64,000 bases of DNA from Macrotis lagotis (taxonomy: Eukaryota; Chordata; Mammalia; Peramelemorphia; Peramelidae): assembly GCF_037893015.1 (NCBI RefSeq), contig NC_133658.1, positions 286,693,719 to 286,757,718 of the forward strand. The letters run 5' to 3'. Of this stretch, positions 1 through 12,452 are shown piece after piece. The translations under genes and the position numbers were made by a program. Each line of letters begins with the position of its first letter. Within the stretch, counting starts at the first letter, position 1. Below the pieces are notes generated by a model. That model saw only the letters and a program-made list of their open reading frames with translations. It did no database searches and had not been told where the DNA came from.

Positions 1-861
1 CCCTCCTGGGGTCCAACTCATTTGGAAGCTACAGCTCTTGTTCCCTTTGCCCATGGCCAGATCTTTTCCCATAGCTCTCTGATGGATGGGCAGTGAGTAC
101 TGAAAAGTCTCTGAATTATTCCAAATAATTCTGTCCCTTGGAAATAACTGGGGGCTGCACAGTCAGACACCCACGTACTTCTTTTTAACAAGCATGGCTC
201 CACATCTGAATAACTCCTTCTGAATAGTAGGAGGATCAACTTAATAGCATTCCTCCCCTGCTCTGTCCTCCTCATACTCCACACACTTCCCTATCCCACC
301 CCAGTCCCGTACCCCAGATCAACTCCATAATCCCAGTAACCCAGGATCCTACCACATGTATTTGGAAAAGCTATGACCTCTCTTCCTGACATAATCCTCT
401 CATCTTGGAGACATTTCCAAACCCTCTCCTGCCCCAAGTTGCCCCCTGCTATACAAGGATTTTTCTAATCTAACCCTTTTGAAACCTCCTTTAAAAATTT
501 TTGAAGTCTTATCCCCTCTCCTGAGAAGCTGTTTCCTCTCCCCAGGGCAGCCTGTGTTCTGGTCTTCAATAAACCTCTTTTGAGGAGGTAGCTTGAGGAA
601 TTGATAATTGTCAATCTCATTGCTCTCCCAGTCCTTCCCAAGTTTATAGATGGCAACCACCCCCACCGTCTGTCTCCATCTTTCCAGTCCTAGGAGATTT
701 CAACTTAGCTCAGGCTCGTCCAACTTTCAACTCCACTCCTTTGATCCTTTTATTGGCCATCTCAAACCCTCTTTTTATCTTCTTGGATCCTGTCCTTTAC
801 AAGATAAGGAGAAGAATATTCAGAGCTCCCTCTACATTGTTGACGTCCCCACATGCTCCCT

Positions 862-864
<3 letters not shown>
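1..864. other. Intergenic, no gene or clear repeat seen
   Basis: Only short chance ORFs are present on both strands. No splice-linked coding pattern and no recognised repeat. Confidence 0.6.

Positions 865-904
<40 letters not shown>
865..904. repeat. (AC)20 microsatellite
   Basis: Uninterrupted dinucleotide run of about 40 bp. Confidence 0.98.
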
Positions 905-906
<2 letters not shown>

Positions 907-1344
907 CTTTATAGCCCTCTCTCCAACATTTACCCAACAGCCCCATTCCAAGTTTGCAACAGAAGGCATTAAAGAGAGTACAAGTGCCATCTGAGTTTAT
1001 CTATCACAGCCTCCAGGTTGGGGGTGGGGGGGTAGGGAAGGCAATTACCTAGCATGTAAAAATGCTAGAGGAGTTAAAAATGCAAATTCTGTGTTTCTTA
1101 AGGAGACCAAGATGCAGCAATCCCCAAGAGAAGGAAGCTTATGTTCAAGAAGTTCCCCAGGCAATTTTAACCTCAGATTCCCCAGGCCTAGAAAATACTC
1201 AAGATCCAAGAACACTGAGGAAGACTTCTTGGGAGGGGGTTGTCCTAGGATTAGTGACCACTTTGTGATGACTCCAAAAGATGGGGTTTCAAGATAGGAA
1301 AGATGCTAAATGCAGCTAGTACTGAATAGAAATCATTGTCATGG

Positions 1345-1590
1345 AGCTACAAAAGAACTTAGACACCATCTAGTCTAACTCCCTCATTTTACAAATGGGA
1401 AAAATGAGTCCCAGAGAGAGGTTAAGTGACTTACCCAAGATCACAGAGGAGTCAGAAGGCTGATTACAAATGCCAGATGGAACCTTAAGTAATCGTTTAG
1501 CCTCTCTGGACCTCAGTTTCCTCATCTGTAAATGAGGAAGTTGGGCTACCTGGCCTTTGAAGTCTCTGTTACTATGATCCGAATAAGGCA
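1345..1590. mobile_element. MIR/MIR3-type SINE relics
   Basis: A minus-oriented MIR core (cattttacaaatgggaaaa, gtgacttacccaagatcaca) at about 1345-1465 is followed by a plus-oriented core and tail (cctcagtttcctcatctg, then ggcctttgaagtctctgtta) to about 1585. Confidence 0.7.
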
Positions 1591-2342
1591 CCATCCCTGC
1601 CCTCCAGGACCTTAGAGTCTAGTGTAGGTGACAAAAGACACAGAGCCATACAAAAACAACCAAGTTAGCTCACACATGACCCAAAACAGAAATGTGATTG
1701 GGACAGAAGGATGGTGTTGACTGTACTTCGAAGCTCAGGTTGATCTTCCAGCAGCTGTAAGAGGAAGGGCAGACCATGGGAGTGGGGTGAGGGCCATGGA
1801 ACCTGGAGGAGACTGCAGGCAGGTGAGAACATCCCTGGGGCCATTTGCCCCCCACACCCTCTACCTCCTCCTGGTTTGGCTGAAACACTGAGCACTTTGT
1901 ATTAGCTCTCTCCAGCTCCCTGGCAGCTCATGGAAAATCAGAGGCAAAGAAGGACGCTCCTGAGGAGGGAGGCGGAGAGGTCTGCAAAGCTCATAACATC
2001 CCACATTAACAGACTATTTACTAGAGCCAGAGCAACTGATTTATGAAGACTGCCTGGGAGAAACGCCAGGTCCATATGTCATGGACAATTAGGGCAGCAC
2101 TGATCTACACTGGGGTCCATTGAGACCTGGGTTCCTCCACCTAGTCTTCTTTCAGTCAGACTCTTCAAAGCTCTTCACAAGAATAACAATCCTTCCTTCC
2201 CCTTTGTGCAGAGGTTTGGGCTTTCAACAAGTGCTTTCAAAAACATCATCTCTATGGATCCTCACGATAACCCTAAGGGAGCCCCATAGGGAAGATACAA
2301 TTAATTCTATTTTACAAAATAGCCGCAATAATAATGAGGGTA
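1591..2342. other. Intergenic, unclassified
   Basis: Nothing recognised. ORFs on both strands are short and lack coding features. Confidence 0.5.
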
Positions 2343-2470
2343 GTTTTGTGTAGTGAATAGAGAGGGACCTCAGAATCAGGAAGACCCAAGTTCAAGTCAC
2401 ACTTCTGACATATCCTGACTGTGTGACCCTGGGCAAGTCACTTAACCTCTCAGTGTCCCAGGCAACTTAC
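2343..2470 (+). mobile_element. MIR-like SINE head relic
   Basis: tRNA-like head followed by the core tgtgaccctgggcaagtcac. Confidence 0.7.
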
Positions 2471-2689
2471 TAAGACTTGAGTTCCAAAGGTGCTGACTTG
2501 CAATGGGAGAAAAATCATCTGATAAAAGTTCCTTATGGGGAGTTCCTACACAGAAGAAATAACAAGTCCAATTTTAAAAAAATAATTCCATCAGAAAAAG
2601 ACAAATATATAGAAAGAATAAGTCCATCAATTAAAAAATAACACCATCAGGGAAAAGATGAGAAGATGGAAAAGAATAATTATGAATCC

Positions 2690-2830
2690 CAGGTGGAGTC
2701 TTGCCTCCCAGGACAATCTATGTGACCTAGGGCAGGTCACCTGACTTCTCTGGGCCTCAGTTTCCTCCTTTGGAAAATAAAGGAGTTGTATTACATGACC
2801 TTTATGATTCCTTCCAGCTCTAATCCAGTG
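2690..2830 (+). mobile_element. MIR3-like SINE relic
   Basis: Contains ctgggcctcagtttcctcc and ends with the marsupial MIR3-type tail attccttccagctctaat. Confidence 0.7.
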
Positions 2831-2835
2831 ACCCA

Positions 2836-3330
2836 ATCATAATAAATCACATTTATGCAATACTTTAAGGTCTGCCAAACACTCTCCTCTTAACAGTTCT
2901 GTTATGAGATCAATATTATGTATATTGTTCTGACCATTTCAAAGATGAGGAGACTGAGGCCACACAATCTGGCTTCCTGACTCCTACTCCATGTGCACCA
3001 ACAGAGGGGCAGCCCATCCCAGTGGCTCTCAGCTCAGGGTAGAACTGGAGAATTGGCTGGAGAACTCTCAAGCCAAGGAGCACTGACTTGATGACCAAGT
3101 GGAAAGGAGCACATCCATCCTACTATTTCGTACTGCCCCAAGGGCCTCGAGTCCCTCAACTCCTTTGCAAAAGGAGTTGGAGCATGGAGAATCATTCAAG
3201 ATCATGAAGCCTATCTCTTCCATGTTGCGCACCAGATAACTGAAGCCAGGAAAGTTCTTGCCCAATGTCACACAATTAATGAGGGTATGATTCAGGGATT
3301 CAACTCCAAGTCCCCCAACTGAATATCCAG
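2836..3330 (-). mobile_element. Minus-strand MIR relics
   Basis: MIR-type blocks at about 2840-2985 (tttaaggtctgccaaacact, agatgaggagactgaggc) and 3210-3320. The sequence between them is unclassified. Confidence 0.55.
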
Positions 3331-3417
3331 TACTCCTTCCACTGCATTCCCTTCCTCCCTCACTCACCCCATCCCCAACTCTCTATCCTCTTCCTGGGCA
3401 GCAAGACTAGCAACAGC

Positions 3418-3418
<1 letters not shown>

Positions 3419-3450
<32 letters not shown>
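3419..3450. repeat. (CA)n microsatellite
   Basis: About 16 CA units. Confidence 0.97.
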
Positions 3451-3455
<5 letters not shown>

Positions 3456-3599
3456 TGCTTTCTGATTTCTGAATATTTTCCAGGGTTGGCTCGGGGAGAA
3501 CTGCTCTTCGCCACATCCACTAAGCAGCCATGCCACACTTGGATGCCCTGGGTACATGAGCTCTGCTTCTACCCACTCTCAGCTACCCCTGCTTCGTCT

Positions 3600-3960
3600 C
3601 CTCTCTCCCCCCCCTCCCCTCCCCCATGACGCAACCCTCCTGCTAGGAGGGGGAATGGAAGCTGAGCTCTGGTGGAGGGCGAGGCTTACCTCCGGCAGTA
3701 CAAATGCAGGGAAGCCTTATAAACATTTATAGCAACGTAGACAAAACAGTCTATTGTAACCTCCTGGTGCTGGTGGGAGGCTGGCATGGGAGCTCATTTG
3801 AGCCCAAGCCAGCAAGTCCTCTCTGCTTTCATTAAGATGGTGTTTTTGTCTAAGGTGTAGTCTGAGCACTGTGACCTTTGTCGTGTCTGCTACTGAAATT
3901 TCCTGTCTCTGTTATTCTCCTCTTCAGTAAGACGATCTGAAACCCAAAACTTTTATTGCC
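3600..3960. other. Candidate conserved noncoding element 1
   Basis: Repeat-free block of mixed composition between repeat-rich flanks, with a cluster of factor-site-like words (ccttataaacatttatagca, gtgacctttg). It has no convincing ORF. The call rests on texture only; no alignment was done. Confidence 0.3.
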
Positions 3961-4429
3961 CCTTTTAAAACGGCTTTATAGCTCCCCATCTACTTCATAT
4001 ACTGTCTTGCTCCTCGACACTGGGATTTTACTTAGGGGGAGGGGAGCAGAAGGCTGCTAAAGACATTTGTGATTCCTTGAGCCACAGGGCCTTGGCTAGT
4101 CCCACCAGCAGAAAGTGGAATGAGAAGGAAGGGGTTTGGAGAAACTGCATTCCTAAGTTCATGTGGCCTGTGTTGGGTATTTTTCTGCAGAGTGTGCAAA
4201 AAATAGATTGTTGGGGTTTTTTAAGGGTGCAAACCAAGTCTCCTTGAACCTTCAGTGTAGGGGCCATGGTGACTTGGTTGACTAGTTATACAAGTGGACA
4301 GAATGCACCCCATATTGGGTGTTGACTACTCTTGCTAGGAGTCAAGAGTTTGAGGTTTTAGACTTTGCTGGGCCATCATTTTGAGTTTCATTCATAGGAA
4401 AATCCCTTGCATAGCCCTCCTCTCCTGTT

Positions 4430-5240
4430 TTGTCTCTTTAAGTCCTATTTTTACAAATGAGGATCACCTCCTCTGCCTATTTCACAGGGCGGTTTTGAGG
4501 TTCAAATCAGATCATGAATGTGATTGTGCATATGCATGCTGTTGATTATAGAATCATTGAATACCTTTGTGCAGAGAAGACCAAAAGATGTGCTCTAATC
4601 AATCAGTAAGCAATTATTAAGACTTTATAATATAGCAAGCTCTGTCCTATGGAATTCCTTCCCTCAGGAAGCTTACATTCTATTAGATAAATCATATATA
4701 TATGCACAATTAAGTACACAGTACAGTAAGTTGGGGGTAGGTCATCAGCCCAGCTGATGCAACTCCACAATCCAGCCCCTACTTCTGTTTGTAATTTTAT
4801 CTTAGTCTTTATCTACCCAAACCCTCCCCTTCCTCATTTAATATAGTGCCCACACAAATAGTAGACACTTAATAAAAGGTTATTAACTAACTAACTCTAG
4901 CCAAGATAGCCTCCTCACTTTCCCCTCAAGGGTCCTTTCTCTTCTAGTGACTGGTACTTATCAAGGAATTGACAAATATGATTTTTGCAAAAAAAAAATG
5001 TCTGCATCTGCTAGAAACAAGGGGAGGGAAGGAATCTTATGAAAGAAAAACCTTAGGAAGAAAATAATTCACACTTTTGTGACACTTTAAGGTTTGCACA
5101 TCGATTACTTTACAACCACCTCAGCATAGGTAACATGAGTGTAAGTATTCCCATTTTCTAGACAGGGAAAGCTGATGTTTAGCAGAAGGAAATGACCTTC
5201 TCAGAATCAGATAGCTGTAAGTGACAAAGTCAGGATTCAT
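4430..5240. mobile_element. Ancient MIR and mammal-wide repeat relics
   Basis: Diverged MIR tail (4440-4540), an ancient repeat with aatcaatcagtaagcaatta and a ccctcaggaagcttacattc segment (4590-4710), another MIR-type tail at about 4845-4890, and a minus MIR at about 5050-5230. Confidence 0.5.
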
Positions 5241-5659
5241 TCATGTCTTCTGCCTCCTGTACTTTTCACCATATCACCTCCACCTTGATGGGTAATTAAA
5301 AACCTTTTTTCCTGGAACAAAGCTTGGTATCTGAAGGTAGATTAAAGGAAAAAAAGGCATCTCTCCCTTACCTCCTCTTTCCAAACAGATGCACATGTGA
5401 TCAGATACAACGGGACATGGTGTATATGAATATACTAATGTGAGCCTGGGCATTTTATACATATGATAAAGGATATATACATATGATACAGGAAAATTGT
5501 TGGAAGAACATCTTTCTGAGTCTGGTATACAGCTGGAGATTTGCAGGCAACTCCTACAATGTAGAACTGTGAGGAACCTGGGAGATCACCCCTTCTAACC
5601 CCTTCATTAGACTCAGTATGGTTAAGAAAATTACCCAAGAATCACACAAGTCTGTCATC

Positions 5660-5830
5660 CAGTGAAGAGATCTTGGTATTTGGAGTCAGAGGAGCTGGGA
5701 TCAAATTCTTGTTTATTTGAGTTACTATTAGTATGAACAAATCATTTTATATTTGCCTTCATTTCCTTATCTGTAAAGAGGTTGGGCTAATAGAATTCAA
5801 AAGTTTCTAGCACTAAATTTATGTTCTGGA
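5660..5830 (+). mobile_element. MIR3-like SINE relic
   Basis: Diverged head, catttccttatctgtaaaga core and a tctagcactaaatttatg tail. Confidence 0.6.
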
Positions 5831-6063
5831 TCTTATAAACTGGAGGGCAGATTCTTAAATCCATCTAAATTGACTACTCTTACCAGTGCCCCACCAAACA
5901 GGCCTTGCACCTTTCAGTATCTCCATCTTGGGAAGGGATAAAGGGGAAAAAGGGTCAGGGGGAAAATGCATAGAAAACTCCAACAGAGGACAGAAACATG
6001 AGTTACCAGAAAGTATAAGGCAATGCTAAGAATCCTTGGGTTCTTAATCAATCATGTATTTTG

Positions 6064-6206
6064 GTTTTTGTGAGGCAATGGGGTTAAGTGACTTGCCCAA
6101 GGTCACACAGCTAAGTAATTATTAAAGTATCTGAGGTTGGATTTGAACTCGGGTTCTCCTGACTCCAAGGTCAGTGCTCCATCCACTGCACCACCTAGCT
6201 GCCCCT
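6064..6206 (-). mobile_element. Short marsupial SINE with 16-bp TSD
   Basis: Reverse-oriented copy reading from the tail end (ggggttaagtgacttgccca) to the head (accacctagctgcccc). It is flanked by perfect direct repeats TCAATCATGTATTTTG at 6048-6063 and 6207-6222. Confidence 0.95.
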
Positions 6207-6769
6207 TCAATCATGTATTTTGACTCTAGATTTATTCTTCACTGTAGATGAAGTATCCACCTGCCAACTAGCTTCTATAGCACATGTTCTCACAGATACC
6301 TGGAACAGAATTTTACTACCTGGGAGACAGCCTGAGGAAGAACATACACTCAAGAAAGCAAATAACCAAACAAACTTTACTGGACTGTTCCATTTTTAAG
6401 AACCTACAAGGGAACCCCTTTATAACATTGGGGTTTGGAGACTAGTGATTACAGTTATAGATGTCCACTTTAAGGAGTTGGGTTTCAAGGGTCCTGGTCT
6501 GTAAAATTTTTTTAACAGCATCTAATTCACAGAGTTGTTGTGAAGATCAAATTATAGCAAATGTGAAGCAAAATTTAAGGCCCCATATAAATGCTCATTA
6601 TTGCTATTTTTATTATAATGAACTGTTTATGTTGCACCATACCAATTCTCTACATATTTATAAGACCACTTGATTAGGAGATGATAGCAGGCTAATCACA
6701 AAAGTGGGATTCCTCCTAGGGGAAGATTACTAGGCTCTGAGGGAGGATCTCCCTAGAGAGAAGTGGTTA

Positions 6770-6985
6770 TCCCTCTCCCTCTACTTTCCCCTATCTATTC
6801 CTCCCTCCCTTTTCCTCTCCATTTCTTTCTCCTTTTCCTCTCTCCCATGCCATCTTCCTTTCTCTCTCCTTTTCCTCTCTCTCTCTCTCCCCCCATTCCT
6901 TTTCCCTGCCTCTCCTCTCCCCCTCCTTTCCTATCATTCTCTTCTCCCTTTCTCTCATCCTTTTCTTCTCTTTTCCTTACAGCCT
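6770..6985. repeat. Polypyrimidine (C/T) tract
   Basis: About 215 bp almost purely C and T on the plus strand. The long opposing ORFs here are low-complexity translation, not genes. Confidence 0.95.
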
Positions 6986-7164
6986 TGTCACCCAAAAAAA
7001 AAGGCAAAAAGTACTATTTAAGTTTCAGGATCCCTAGAGAAGCCCTATCCAGCCCTTCTAGAGAAACTAAAGTCAGAGGTTCTCTTTTTACATTCCAAAA
7101 GGAGGAATATTCTCAATAAAGGAACAAAAGTGACTAAAATAAAAGGACAAATTAACCCTCCCTA

Positions 7165-7166
7165 AA

Positions 7167-7233
<67 letters not shown>
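7165..7233. repeat. (AAAG)n microsatellite
   Basis: About 17 tandem GAAA units. Confidence 0.98.
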
Positions 7234-7234
<1 letters not shown>

Positions 7235-7619
7235 ACCTTCCACATAAGCCAACAGTGATTGTTAAAATTCAGGTCTCCCTTCCTATTCTCCTCTAATCTA
7301 GATGGGCCAGAAATTCATTTTAAATAATGGGAGATCCAGAATTCTCAGCTTTCCAAAGGCAAAGGGAGAGAAGTGGGATGGAAGCCCCTATAGAGTCCTT
7401 ATAGCTCTGGGGCTCTGTGATCAATGACTCCAGGACCTAAGATGCTGACAAATCAAATGAACCATAGGAGCAAGTCAATAACTCAAGAGACCCACAAAGG
7501 CAGCTGACCAGACAGAGCATCCTGGATGTCACTGCTACCCCTGATGAAGAAAACATTTGTTCACACATGGCAGAAGATATTTTTCTCTCCTTTTTCCTTT
7601 TCTTCTTTATTTCTTCCAT

Positions 7620-7764
7620 AGATTCTTAGAGCTGGAAAGGGCCTTAGAGACCATTTATTCAAGAATTACAGAATTTCAGAGTTGGAGCAGATCTCAAAGG
7701 CCACAGAGTCTAACCATATCTGAACAAAAGTCCCTACTGAAAGATAATAGTCAACTGAGTCTTC

Positions 7765-7856
<92 letters not shown>

Positions 7857-8270
7857 TGGAGCCAGCACTGCATTTTAAATTGTGGTGAATTAAGAATCTT
7901 TGTGAGTTCTCTCCATGGCAGAATTCACTAACTACCTTGGCAGCCCAATCACCTAACCACTGGGAAGTTTGTCCTGACATCATCTATAATTTCCACATAT
8001 CCCTCCTAGTTCTGGTTTCTGAAAACAAACATATCTAATCCTTCTTCTATAGTCCTCTGAATACTTTAAAAAAGTGATTAAGTCCAATTCTCAACCCAAA
8101 TCCTTCTCTTCTCCATACCAAACATCTGCAATTCTTTCAACCATTCTCATGTGATGTGCTGATGACTATCGACCCTCTCTCCATTGGGGTAGCCCTTCCT
8201 TGAACCCCCTCCAGTTTGTTAAAATATGGATTTTGGGAGACTATAGTCTTAACTGTCTGATATCCTGGTC
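7620..8270 (-). mobile_element. L3/CR1-like LINE 3' relic
   Basis: On the plus strand it reads as antisense CR1/L3: ttcttagagctggaaagggc, later taccaaacatctgcaattct, and finally a cccctccagtttgtt block. A microsatellite (7766-7852) has expanded inside it. Confidence 0.65.
7766..7852. repeat. Compound (TCTG)n(TC)n microsatellite
   Basis: About nine TCTG units pass directly into about 25 TC units. Confidence 0.98.
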
Positions 8271-8681
8271 AAATCATATCTAGTTTATATTTAGTTTCAG
8301 GTACCTCCTTTCCTATATTTCTATTTTCCTCAATGTTCACTTGACCCAATGAGAGAGAGAAAAAAAGATTTTTGGTCTGGAATGATCTCTGTTCTGTCAA
8401 CTGTGAGTCAAGTAAAATAATCTAAATTGACTAAGCAAGACCCCCAATAATTTGAATTTTACTTCTATCCTCTTTTACCAAAAAGGGTTTGAGATAGTGA
8501 GGGAACAAGAAATGGACTTGGGATTCTAGCTGTTTAATACCTGCCTTACAGCATTACAAAGTTTTTTCAGGTTTATATACATTTATCTGCTAATATAGGT
8601 TAATTATAAAGGAGTTAATCTATTCATTAAAGCAGAATTTCTACTTGACAATTATTCACTATTCTTAGTTTGTGTTAAAAT

Positions 8682-8695
8682 ATATATATATATTA

Positions 8696-8758
<63 letters not shown>
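8682..8758. repeat. Compound (TA)n(GA)n microsatellite
   Basis: An AT/TA run of about 48 bp abuts about 14 AG units. Confidence 0.97.
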
Positions 8759-8759
<1 letters not shown>

Positions 8760-9635
8760 CCTGGGATTATTCAAACTACATTTCTTTAGAAGTATTTTAT
8801 AATTTAAGCTAATTGATACCTTTCTTTCTCACTCCTAACTTTTCCTCTTCCACCATCATTTATTCTAAATCTGTGAGATTTAGCCATATTTTCATGCCCT
8901 CTGATCTCTGGGATGTTCTGCACAGGCCCAGTTCATCCCATGAAGTTCAACTCCAGGAAGCAGTCCATGGTCTGGCTGAAGAGACAATATTAATACAGAA
9001 ATACTGGGAAAATTCAGCAAGTGTGTAATAAAGTGTTAAAAGTACATGATGTAAATAATTAATGTTATAGGAGTGCAGAAATGGGAAATAATTATGTGGG
9101 CTCTAGCAGTTGAAGAAGGTTTTGAAGAAAAAACAGGTCTACTTTCAGGGTCACACATCTCAGGAAGCTAGAGCATGTCCAAGGTGGAGCAACAAAGGGA
9201 AACTGGTTGGTGCAGCCAGAGTGAAGATTGCCAAAGTTGGATGGTGCAACCAGGCAGGCATGAAAGCCCTGAGTACTGAGAAATCAGAGTACCAAAGACT
9301 AGAGCCCAAGGGGAGTTTTGGACTCCAATCCAGATCTGTACCCTATGAAAACTAAATTAAGCTATGAGTCCAATACTGCTCTTCCCTCCCCAGAGATTGA
9401 GGTGGTTCAGGGGCAAGAAAGATTTTATCTTCCACTTGTTGGGGTGAAGGGAGTAAGTTTGTATATTTGTGATTATCTTTTTAAAATAAATATTCCTTTT
9501 AAAAGGTCCAGTATTACATAACAGGGGAAATAAGGAAAGGTCAAACTAGGGTCAAAATAGTTGAGCTGACTCAGTGAGGCAGAGGTGAGGAAGGAAGGAA
9601 ATATGAGAAGGAAGGAAACAAATATTTATTAATCA
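8760..9635. other. Intergenic, unclassified
   Basis: No repeat or gene recognised. Two overlapping plus-strand ORFs (9110-9355 and 9318-9521) have no recognisable domain. Confidence 0.5.
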
Positions 9636-9639
9636 CCTT

Positions 9640-9835
9640 ACTATATTACTTACAAATACTATGTTAAGCAGTTTTCAGCTAATCATCTTATTTGAAACTC
9701 ACAATAAGTCTATTATTATTATTATTATTTTACAGTCAAGGAAACAGGGGCAAAGAGAAGTTAAATGTGTTGACCAGGCCACACAACTCATAAGTATCTG
9801 AAAACAGGTTTGAACTCAGGGCTTCTTAGACTTCT
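9640..9835 (-). mobile_element. MIR relic, minus strand, with ATT-repeat insertion
   Basis: Reads ttttacagtcaaggaaacag then ccaggccacacaactcata. A short (TAT)n expansion lies at about 9711-9730. Confidence 0.6.
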
Positions 9836-9908
9836 AGGACAAGTTTGAAATATTCAATCAGTGATATGTTATTAAAGTTTAAAGAAGAAGCCAGGGAGAT
9901 ATTTGTGT

Positions 9909-9911
9909 GTG

Positions 9912-9954
<43 letters not shown>
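9909..9954. repeat. (GT)n(GA)n microsatellite
   Basis: A short TG run followed by about 20 GA units. Confidence 0.95.
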
Positions 9955-9958
<4 letters not shown>

Positions 9959-10029
9959 TAGAGACCAAAAGAGAGAAATAGAGATATAGGCAGAGACAGG
10001 GACAAAGAAGACAGAGTCATATGCATAGA

Positions 10030-10240
10030 GGTGATTTTGTTCATTCAGTCATATCCAACTCTTCATGACCCTGTGAAACATACTGTCCATGGGTTTTTCT
10101 TGGCAAAGATACTGAACTGATTTGCCATTTCCTTCTCTGGTGGATTAAAGTCAACAGAAGTTAAATGACTTGTCCAAGAGCACATGACTAAGTGTCTAAG
10201 GCCAAGCATTCTATCCATTGAACCATCTAGCTGCCTTCAT
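10030..10240 (-). mobile_element. MAR1-type long SINE
   Basis: Starts with the RTE-like end (ttgttcattcagtcatatcc), passes ggttttcttggcaaagata-like sequence (ggtttttcttggcaaagata) and ends with the tRNA-like head complement accatctagctgcc. Confidence 0.85.
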
Positions 10241-11305
10241 CAAGATGACTGTTAAATACATGAGATGATATCACCCAGAGACTTTAGAGGAAAAGAGAAG
10301 AGGGAACTTTGGGAAAGAACTATGCTTAAAGAGTGCTATGGATGATAATCCCACAAAGGAGAAAAAGAAGTGATCAAGGAGAAGAACCTGGAGAGACTAT
10401 CCAATTGTCTTCCAGTATGTCTTATAAAAGAAGGATTAGATTTATCCTAATTGAACTAGAAAAATACAAAACTAGGTTCAATGGATGAAGAAGAGGAAAT
10501 GATAAAGATTCAAACTTGGTGTAAGGAAAAAGTAATTATTAAAGGGATCCAAAAGTGGAATAGACTGATATCCCTGTCCCTGGACATCTTTAAGTGGAGG
10601 TTGTTAGAACACTAGTTGAGCATAGAGTGCCAAAGATGGCTCTTCAAGTACAGGTTGAACTACATAATCTCTGAGGGTGCCTTTCAAGTCTGAGATTTGG
10701 AGTTTCTAACTTCCTCACTGAGCCCTCCACCCAGCTCCAGGGAAGTCTACAGGGTTGTTTCTATCCCAACCAGGGCCTGGATGGATCACCAAACCAATTG
10801 ACTTCCTTCTTAGGTCTGAGTTGTGGAGAGGTTAATTTGCCTTTATCTCTGTTTCTATTTTCTAACATCCAGGCTGCTATGGTAGCCTAAGAATTCCTAA
10901 TGTAGTCAGAGATTTCTGGAAGTCAGAGGATTCCTGCTGCAGCCAGGATACTGATGGCTATGACATCTGGAAGGGATTTGGGCAGACAGTCACAGATAAC
11001 TTCAAAGCAAAATCTGATAAGGGGTGCCTGCTTTACCAGAGCAAAAGGAAGCCTCTGGTCTTGGAATTCATAGCCTTTACAATGCCTAAGGCTTAATCTG
11101 AAGAAGGTAGGTGTGAGGAGCCTTTAAGACTCCCTCAGAGTCTCCCCTCCAGATCTTATTCTGGGAGGAAAGAGAAGCATGCCATAATGGCTGAATCCCT
11201 AATTTAAAGTCAATAACACCCAAGTCCTGATCCCACCTTGGATGCCAGCTGTCTGAACAGATCATTTAAACTCTCTATACTTTAGTTTCCTCATCTGTAA
11301 AATAA
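10241..11305. other. Intergenic; L3/CR1-like 3' tail at about 10555-10700
   Basis: The segment tggacatctttaagtggagg followed by ctctgagggtgcctttcaag matches the sense 3' end of CR1/L3 LINEs. The rest is unclassified. Confidence 0.5.
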
Positions 11306-11308
11306 AAA

Positions 11309-11600
11309 AGTTGTTGTTCATCCTTCATTTTCTAAGAGGACCAATGACATCATGGGGTGATGTCTAGACTTAAGAGTAAATTGGATTTAAGTGAGGTAGA
11401 GCTGTAACCTCACTCTCTTTCTCTCTTCCTGAGTCATGGAAGTCCAGTAGCAAGACAAAAGTCAGAATGTCCAGCAATGGCCCAGAATGCAATGGATGAT
11501 CTTGGCACATTCCATGCCATGAAGCTCTAAGCACTCCACAGTTCCTGCTTCAGTCACCTTCATGGCCTTGGAACAAATTGCTCTCATCTACTCTCGATAA
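11309..11600 (-). mobile_element. Marsupial SINE of the ttgttcatcctt-end type
   Basis: Reads gttgttcatccttcattttc, aagaggaccaatgacatcat, and a gaggtagagctgtaacctca body. The sense-strand relatives here end gaagaacaaacaacac (13600-13880) and ggatgaacaacag (48885-48995). Confidence 0.65.
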
Positions 11601-11604
11601 CAAA

Positions 11605-12060
11605 AAATAATTTAATTTAATTTATTTTTTTGCCCATAGCCCAGTTCAGTGACTGCTACATAAATTATTTGCCTGAATACAGATCAGGGATAAAGGCAGT
11701 TTTTCTTCTATTAACGTTCCTCTCAAAATTTATCTTTCCAGCTCTTTTTCTTTGTAACTTCTCTCCCTTCCCTATCTTCTCTGCTGTTTCTTCCCTACTT
11801 ATCTCTCCTCCTGTTCCTTGAGTTCCTTTTTCTCTTTCTTTCTCTTCCTCAACACATTGCTCTCCTAAACTCTAGGAGGGGGTCAAAGGAGAAGTTATTT
11901 TGAGTCAGGAGTCATTTTGAAATTTCTATATTTTGTCTTTCCAAATATATCCTAAGCTTCTAAAGGCAAGAGTTATGATGTCTACTTTCTCTGAATACTC
12001 CTATAACACCTAGCTAAACCCCCATGGCAGGGGCGGGGGATGCTGGGGGCAGGAGGTAAT
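11605..12060. other. Intergenic, T/C-rich, unclassified
   Basis: No repeat family recognised. Three G-runs at 12027-12055 fall short of a G-quadruplex pattern. Confidence 0.45.
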
Positions 12061-12065
12061 CAATA

Positions 12066-12148
12066 GCTGGCACACTGGATAGAGAACTGGATTTGGAATC
12101 AGAAAGACTTGAATTCAAATCTAGTTTCAGACATTTATATAATGCCTC
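12066..12148 (+). mobile_element. SINE head fragment
   Basis: Diverged tRNA-like head with gaattcaaatctagtttcag, truncated at the following CCCTT repeat. Confidence 0.6.
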
Positions 12149-12149
12149 T

Positions 12150-12174
12150 TCCTTCCCTTCCCTTCCCTTCCCTG
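12150..12174. repeat. (CCCTT)n short tandem repeat
   Basis: About five units. Confidence 0.9.
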
Positions 12175-12452
12175 TAAAGGATTGTTACATGAATGGCTAA
12201 AGGATTGCTTGCTATATATTGTGCATAGAGATAAAATGTTCTTCCCAGTTACCAGAAGTCTAATTGCCAAATCCATCCCAAGAAGCAAGCAAAAATTGTG
12301 TGGAGATCTTCCTGACAGCAGGAAGGTGACAGCTGATGGATCTATGGACAGACTCCAAGGGTTTGACAAGTAGCCTCCCCACCAGGCTTTCAGAGTAGGA
12401 CAGTGGGGCACAGGAGCTGTCCTAAAGCCCCATCAAGAACAAAGAGTCCTAG

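Noticed and set aside
7557..7983. Opposing ORFs with repeated CLSV and RERE/TDRQ
   Set aside because: Microsatellite translation inside an L3-like relic.
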